From Oscillospiraceae bacterium (GTDB taxonomy: Bacteria; Bacillota_A; Clostridia; Oscillospirales; WRJC01), in contig WRJC01000088.1 in NCBI GenBank assembly GCA_009782405.1, positions 1 through 8,650 of the forward strand: a stretch of 8,650 nt of DNA, read 5' to 3'. Positions 5,367 to 8,650 of the stretch are shown here, in pieces. The translations under genes and the position numbers were made by a program. The notes under the pieces are model-generated. The model had not been told where the DNA came from and did no database searches. It was given only the letters and a program-made list of their open reading frames with translations. Numbering within the stretch: position 1 is the first letter of the stretch; each line of letters begins with the position of its first letter.

Positions 5367-6773
5367 ATGAAACTTATGCGAAGCGCCCCGGAAAAGCAAG
5401 GGGTGAAATCACAGGCGATCATAGACTTTTTGAACAAAATCAAGGAGCAGAACCATGAGCTGCACTCGTTCATGCTGCTAAAAAACGGAAAAGTGATAAG
5501 CGAGTGCTGGTGGGAGCCATATGGCCCAAAATACAGGCACCAGCTGTTTTCGCTGAGCAAGAGCTTCACATCGACTGCCATAGGGCTCGCGGTGGAAGAG
5601 GGGCTTTTGGGCGTCGATACGCTGATAGCCGACATTTTCAAAAAGGAAGTTGAGGAGCTGGGCGGCCATATCGACGAAAAGATGAAGAAGATGACCGTCA
5701 AAAACATTTTGACGATGGGAACGGGCATGGAATATGAGAACTGGGGCGAAAACAACATCAAGGGCTTTTTGTGCTCGCACATAAAAAACGAGCCCGGCAG
5801 CGCGTTTTTCTATCACACGCTTGCCACATATATGCAGTCGGCAATAATAACGAGGCTCACGGGGCAAAAGCTGGTGGATTATCTTTCTCCCCGGCTGTTT
5901 GGCCCGCTCGACATCGACCCGGTTTGGGAAGAGGACGATCTCGGCATAAATTTCGGCGGGTTCGGGCTGAACCTGACGACAGAGGACATAGCGAAATTCG
6001 GGCAGCTGTATCTGCAAAAGGGGAGTTTTGGCGGAAAACAGCTGATACCGGAAAGCTGGATAGACGAGGCGACCAAAAAGCAGATCGACAACAGCGGGGA
6101 AGGCGACAACAAGGACTGGCACCAGGGGTACGGCTATCAGTTCTGGCGCTGCCAACCGGACGGGGTTTACAGGGGCGACGGGGCCTTCGGGCAGTTTTGC
6201 GTGGTCATGCCAAACGAAAACGCGGTGATCGCGATAACGAGCAACGCCGACATGCAAAAAACCTTGGACATGATCTGGGATATTTTGCTTCCGGCGCTGC
6301 GCGAAAGCGGCGGGCAAGGCGAGGACAGTTCCGCATACGGCAAACTAAAACAGGCGCAAAAAGGGCTGACGCACCTGCATATCGACGAAAACGCGCCGGA
6401 CTATCCCAAAGTGCGCGGAACATACAAACAAAAAAACCCCGCCGGCTCCGAGCTTTCGGAAGTGTACCTGGATTTTGGCGCGGACGAGGGGGTTTTGGCG
6501 CTTGGCTGGAATGGCAAGAAGGAATGCGTCTACAGGTTCAAAAAAGGCGAATGGGCCGACAACGCCTCGCAAATATTTGGCTGGGGGCCTAAATTGCTGC
6601 GCAGCAAGCTGTACGGCAAATGGGACCCGGTGGAAAACGCGCTCGAACTCTTCGCGTGGTTTTACGAGAGCCCGCAAAAAAATCACCTCAAATTGAAATT
6701 TGCCAAAAACAAAACAAAACTCACCGCCTCATTCCACGATAATCACTCCGTTGAGCTGGATTTGCAGCGATAA
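5367..6773 (+). CDS. Serine hydrolase, class C beta-lactamase/PBP-like family
   Basis: This 468-residue protein has the serine beta-lactamase fold. Residues 10 to about 310 contain the SxxK motif SLSK (62-65) in FSLSKSFTSTAIGLAVEEGLL, with S62 the nucleophile and K65 the general base. The YxN element appears as YHT (149-151), and the third motif region is GDGAFGQF (270-277). Residues about 320-468 form a beta-rich C-terminal domain of unknown role. No signal peptide or membrane segment is seen, so the protein is probably cytoplasmic, unlike penicillin-binding proteins; family members include esterases, peptidases and amidases. The start ATG is preceded by GAGGGGG (5351-5357), 9 nt away. The gene lies 21 bases after rsr on the same strand with no terminator between, so the two are likely co-transcribed. 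A link to RNA metabolism is not expected from the family and may be accidental. The physiological substrate cannot be predicted. Confidence 0.88.
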   Translation: MKLMRSAPEKQGVKSQAIIDFLNKIKEQNHELHSFMLLKNGKVISECWWEPYGPKYRHQLFSLSKSFTSTAIGLAVEEGLLGVDTLIADIFKKEVEELGGHIDEKMKKMTVKNILTMGTGMEYENWGENNIKGFLCSHIKNEPGSAFFYHTLATYMQSAIITRLTGQKLVDYLSPRLFGPLDIDPVWEEDDLGINFGGFGLNLTTEDIAKFGQLYLQKGSFGGKQLIPESWIDEATKKQIDNSGEGDNKDWHQGYGYQFWRCQPDGVYRGDGAFGQFCVVMPNENAVIAITSNADMQKTLDMIWDILLPALRESGGQGEDSSAYGKLKQAQKGLTHLHIDENAPDYPKVRGTYKQKNPAGSELSEVYLDFGADEGVLALGWNGKKECVYRFKKGEWADNASQIFGWGPKLLRSKLYGKWDPVENALELFAWFYESPQKNHLKLKFAKNKTKLTASFHDNHSVELDLQR

Positions 6774-6811
6774 AATGGCAAATAAAAACAAAAAATTCAG
6801 AGGAGATTTGA

Positions 6812-7042
6812 ATGATGAAACAATTTGAAGTAAAGTTCATATGGACGGGCGACAACAGAATGTGGTATGCGACTTGCGATGAGCTGAGGGTAACATTAGA
6901 AGAGGGTTCTTTCGATGCGCTGGCATTAAGAATGAATTTGGCTATTCGTGATATTGCGGAAACAGAATTGGAATGCATGGAGGATATACAGATCAAATAT
7001 GAAATCGAGAGGCTTGACATAATAGAGATGGCGGTTGGGTAA
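6812..7042 (+). CDS. DUF1902 family protein, HicB-like antitoxin candidate
   Basis: This 76-residue protein matches the DUF1902 pattern as I know it: FEVKFIWTGDNRMWYATCDEL (5-25), then LEEGSFDALALRMNLAIRDI (29-48). This is the small alpha/beta fold also found in the N-terminal half of HicB antitoxins. It lacks a recognisable DNA-binding domain. Its stop overlaps the start of a HicA-like frame by one base (TAATG), the usual arrangement of a toxin-antitoxin pair, so it probably served as the antitoxin. The toxin frame is now broken, leaving this gene possibly orphaned. The ribosome site GAGGAG (6800-6805) is 6 nt from the first ATG and 9 nt from a second ATG at 6815, so the start may be either. 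It begins 38 bases after the hydrolase gene; no separate promoter was identified. Confidence 0.75.
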   Translation: MMKQFEVKFIWTGDNRMWYATCDELRVTLEEGSFDALALRMNLAIRDIAETELECMEDIQIKYEIERLDIIEMAVG

Positions 7043-7110
7043 TGGCGGATTATACAAAACAAGTCAAGGACATATTGAAAGAGCATGGATGTACGGTGCA
7101 GGAATTGTAG
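7042..7110 (+). pseudogene. hicA: HicA/YcfA-type toxin remnant, 22 codons
   Basis: The frame starts at the ATG overlapping the DUF1902 stop and reads MADYTKQVKDILKEHGCTV, then QEL and a TAG stop. HicA mRNA-interferase toxins (about 60-80 residues) commonly begin in this way, with a KxVxKxLKxxGC helix, followed by a strand carrying the RQGKGDHE-like block with the catalytic His. That block and everything after it are absent. The stop lies inside a palindromic repeat starting at 7107, and nothing HicA-like resumes on its far side in the bases before the sigma-factor gene. It is therefore most likely a toxin inactivated by insertion plus deletion. A short functional peptide cannot be excluded. 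Confidence 0.7.
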
Positions 7111-7186
7111 GGGACGCGCCCCTGCGCGTCCCGTTCATTTAATTTATGCTGGTTTTATATCGGCGGGAGCAGAGCCCCCGCCCTAC
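7107..7186. repeat. 80-bp palindromic repeat element (MITE-like)
   Basis: The ends GTAGGG (7107-7112) and CCCTAC (7181-7186) are inverted copies. Inside are two hairpins: GGGACGCGC (7111-7119) with GCGCGTCCC (7124-7132) around a 4-nt loop, and GGCGGG (7162-7167) with CCCGCC (7177-7182) around a 9-nt loop, separated by an AT-rich stretch. Small GTAGGG...CCCTAC elements with GC-rich stems are, to my recollection, dispersed in many Clostridia genomes. It carries no gene. It ends the HicA stub, and T7187-T7191 just after its second hairpin may add weak terminator activity. A target duplication is not evident. Confidence 0.6.
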
Positions 7187-7243
7187 TTTTTGCGGAAAAA
7201 TATATTTTTGCAAAACGCCTATCCGATTTGTTTTCGCAGGCAC

Positions 7244-7249
7244 TATATA
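7244..7249 (+). promoter_or_regulatory. Possible -10 box before the sigma-factor gene
   Basis: TATATA lies 40 bases before the ATG at 7290 in the short gap (7187-7289) after the repeat. No convincing -35 is found at 16-18 nt upstream, so this is weak; the gene may use an alternative sigma factor, perhaps itself, or read-through transcription. Confidence 0.25.
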
Positions 7250-7289
7250 AAACGTAAAGGCTTTTACAAAACAAAAACGAGGTCAGTCG

Positions 7290-8650
7290 ATGGAAATGGA
7301 CGAAAACGAAATTGTGAAATTTGTCGAACCTATTTTTCATTTCTGCGCCAAGCGGCTAAGTAGTCGCCATGACGCGGAAGATTTGGCAAGCGAGATCATG
7401 GTTCACGTTTTGAGCGGCATAAAAAAATATCAAATCGATTCTCTCGAAAAATGGGTTTGGCGCATCGCCCGCAACCGTTACGCGAGATTTATCGATATGA
7501 GAAAAAGGCAAAACGAAGTGCCGCCGGAAAACGATTTCGCAGATATCAAAGACGATTACGATTTTGTCGACGAACTGATCGTCGTCGACCGGTATCAGCA
7601 GGTTTTCAAATATCTCCATACGCTGTCCTCGGAGTACCGCAATATTTTGGTCGATTATTATATCGGGCAGCTGCCGGTAAAACAAATCGCCAAGGCTTAC
7701 GCGCTAACCGAAACCACGGTCAAGTGGCGGCTCAACGTCAGCCGCGAAAAAATCAAAACAAGAATAGGAGAAAACAAAATGGATAAGGTCTACAAGCGCA
7801 TCAACTGGAACACGGGCACTTGCAACGGCTCAATGGATCCAAACAAATATCTATACAGCCAGATCGCGAGGGCGATATGCGAAGCGGCATACGAAAAGCC
7901 GCTGACAGTCGAGGAAATAAGCATCAAAACGGGCCTTCCTACAATGTATATCGAGGACGAATTGCCCCGGCTTGTCGGCGGCGACGCCATTTTTCAGGAC
8001 GGCGGCAAATACGCGGCAAATTTCATAATACTGCGCCTGTGCGACAAGCGGGCGATGGAAACGAAATTCGCCCCGCTTGTCGCCAATGTCGCCGATTATT
8101 TTGCCTCGCTTTTCAAGGAACACGAAGACGCAGTGTCAAGCATGGGTTTCTACGGATCGGATTTCAGCATGAAGCGGCTTGGCTATATCGCGCTGCCCGC
8201 CGTGCTTCGCGGAAAAATCGGGAAAATAAAAGATGGCCTGAATATGCCAAACGGGCCGTATCCCCCGCGCCTTGACGGCGGCTACGGGTGGTTTGTGGTG
8301 GACGAAAAGGAAACGGAGAACGAAGCCCTTGCCACGACCGAAAGCGGCTGCAACTCAAACGGCGACGAAGCAAAAGGCAATTTCATCTACTACTACTGGA
8401 TAGGCAAATACTTTGACAATAAGGTCTATCATAACGGCGGCACCAAATGGCTCGCCCCCAAAGACATCGTCGGAAAAAGCCAAGACGGGACTATCCCGGA
8501 CGGTTCTTTAAGCGAAGATGATATTGTAAGATTGATTGCGGCCAATCTCATAGTCAAGGACGGCGGCGAATACAAGTTTAATTTCGCAATCTTCGCAAAA
8601 GAGCAGTTCGAGGATTTCAAGGGGCGTTTTGACAAGGACAACGCAAACCT
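7290..8650 (+). CDS. ECF-type sigma factor fused to winged-helix-like C-terminal region (runs off window)
   Basis: An open frame of 453 codons runs without a stop to the window edge. Residues 1 to about 160 are an ECF sigma factor: region 2 spans about 8-72 (HDAEDLASEIMVHVL at 27-41, KWVWRIARNRYARFID at 54-69), and region 4 spans about 105-160 with the helix-turn-helix in LPVKQIAKAYALTETTVKWR (128-147). The anti-sigma gene usual for such factors is not seen. Instead the frame continues from about 164 into a soluble region I do not recognise. It has two winged-helix-like blocks: KPLTVEEISIKTGL (203-216), ending in a DGGKYAANFIIL wing (237-248), and WLAPKDIVGK (387-396) to KDGGEYKFNFAIF (423-435). 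Between them lies an aromatic and glycine-rich stretch. The second part may sense a signal or regulate the sigma domain in cis. The start ATG has GAGG (7279-7282) at 7 nt; a second in-frame ATG is at 7296. A ribosome site and ATG also occur at the domain junction. Confidence 0.85.
   Translation, partial: MEMDENEIVKFVEPIFHFCAKRLSSRHDAEDLASEIMVHVLSGIKKYQIDSLEKWVWRIARNRYARFIDMRKRQNEVPPENDFADIKDDYDFVDELIVVDRYQQVFKYLHTLSSEYRNILVDYYIGQLPVKQIAKAYALTETTVKWRLNVSREKIKTRIGENKMDKVYKRINWNTGTCNGSMDPNKYLYSQIARAICEAAYEKPLTVEEISIKTGLPTMYIEDELPRLVGGDAIFQDGGKYAANFIILRLCDKRAMETKFAPLVANVADYFASLFKEHEDAVSSMGFYGSDFSMKRLGYIALPAVLRGKIGKIKDGLNMPNGPYPPRLDGGYGWFVVDEKETENEALATTESGCNSNGDEAKGNFIYYYWIGKYFDNKVYHNGGTKWLAPKDIVGKSQDGTIPDGSLSEDDIVRLIAANLIVKDGGEYKFNFAIFAKEQFEDFKGRFDKDNAN
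7766..7781 (+). promoter_or_regulatory. Internal ribosome site and in-frame ATG at the sigma/C-terminal domain junction
   Basis: AGGAG (7766-7770), an 8-nt A-rich spacer and ATG (7779-7781) lie in frame inside the sigma-factor gene, exactly 163 codons from its start, where the region 4 helix ends. The site is as good as those of separate genes in this window. It could allow the C-terminal domain (MDKVYKR...) to be made alone. The upstream frame has no stop before it, so the fusion is also made. Confidence 0.5.

Noticed and set aside
5478..6317. A 279-codon open frame on the minus strand under the serine hydrolase gene
   Set aside because: It lies opposite a gene with clear SxxK and family motifs, is rich in Arg/Ala/Val as expected from the complement of a GC-leaning gene, and resembles no family.
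7107..7186. A CRISPR array or full insertion sequence at the GC-rich repeats
   Set aside because: There are no regularly spaced direct repeats and no transposase; only an inverted-repeat element of 80 bp is present.
7451..8275. Plus-strand frames of 111 and 151 codons in the right-hand region
   Set aside because: They overlap the continuous sigma-factor frame, which has clear region 2 and 4 motifs; their Arg-rich sequences look like frame-shifted shadows.

Overview
The window most resembles the chromosome of an uncultured Clostridia-like Firmicute. The grounds are circumstantial: strong AGGAGG-type ribosome sites, a DUF1902/HicA pair, a short GTAGGG...CCCTAC hairpin repeat of a type familiar from Clostridia, and an ECF sigma factor with a long C-terminal extension. 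No ribosomal or other phylogenetic marker is present, so the assignment is tentative.

Layout. Positions 1-3462 hold a tightly packed leftward operon. It runs SIS isomerase-HAD phosphatase fusion, then a deoxyhypusine-synthase-like protein, then an HldA/RfaE-type PfkB kinase, then the start of a KDPG aldolase (eda) cut by the window edge. Gaps are 18, 3 and 1 bases. The set looks like a sugar-phosphate pathway (isomerise, phosphorylate, dephosphorylate, aldol cleavage), but the substrate cannot be read from sequence. A divergent intergenic region (3463-3905) carries one good sigma70 promoter for each direction.

The rightward side is the most interesting part. The strong promoter at 3620-3648 fires into two tandem structured RNAs (about 3653-3785 and 3788-3873). 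They share an ungapped CAGTGCAG-N7-TTACTTCG block and a matching 10-nt 3' internal-loop strand, while their helices have different sequences that still pair. They lie directly upstream of a complete Ro60/TROVE ortholog (Rsr, 3906-5345). This identifies them as likely Y RNAs: one long, with a T-loop-like and a GNRA hairpin in its distal part, and one compact and ending in a U-run. A serine hydrolase follows rsr by 21 bases and is probably co-transcribed.

Further right are a DUF1902 antitoxin-like gene and, overlapping it by one base, a 22-codon stub of a HicA-type toxin that ends inside an 80-bp palindromic repeat. The window ends in a long open frame (7290 to the edge). It begins as an ECF sigma factor and continues in frame into a winged-helix-like C-terminal domain, with a good ribosome site and ATG exactly at the junction.

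The Ro protein and its Y RNAs form the coherent system here. In characterised bacteria Rsr and Y RNAs act in RNA quality control, rRNA maturation and stress survival. Here both RNAs lie in the leader of rsr itself, which suggests autoregulation.
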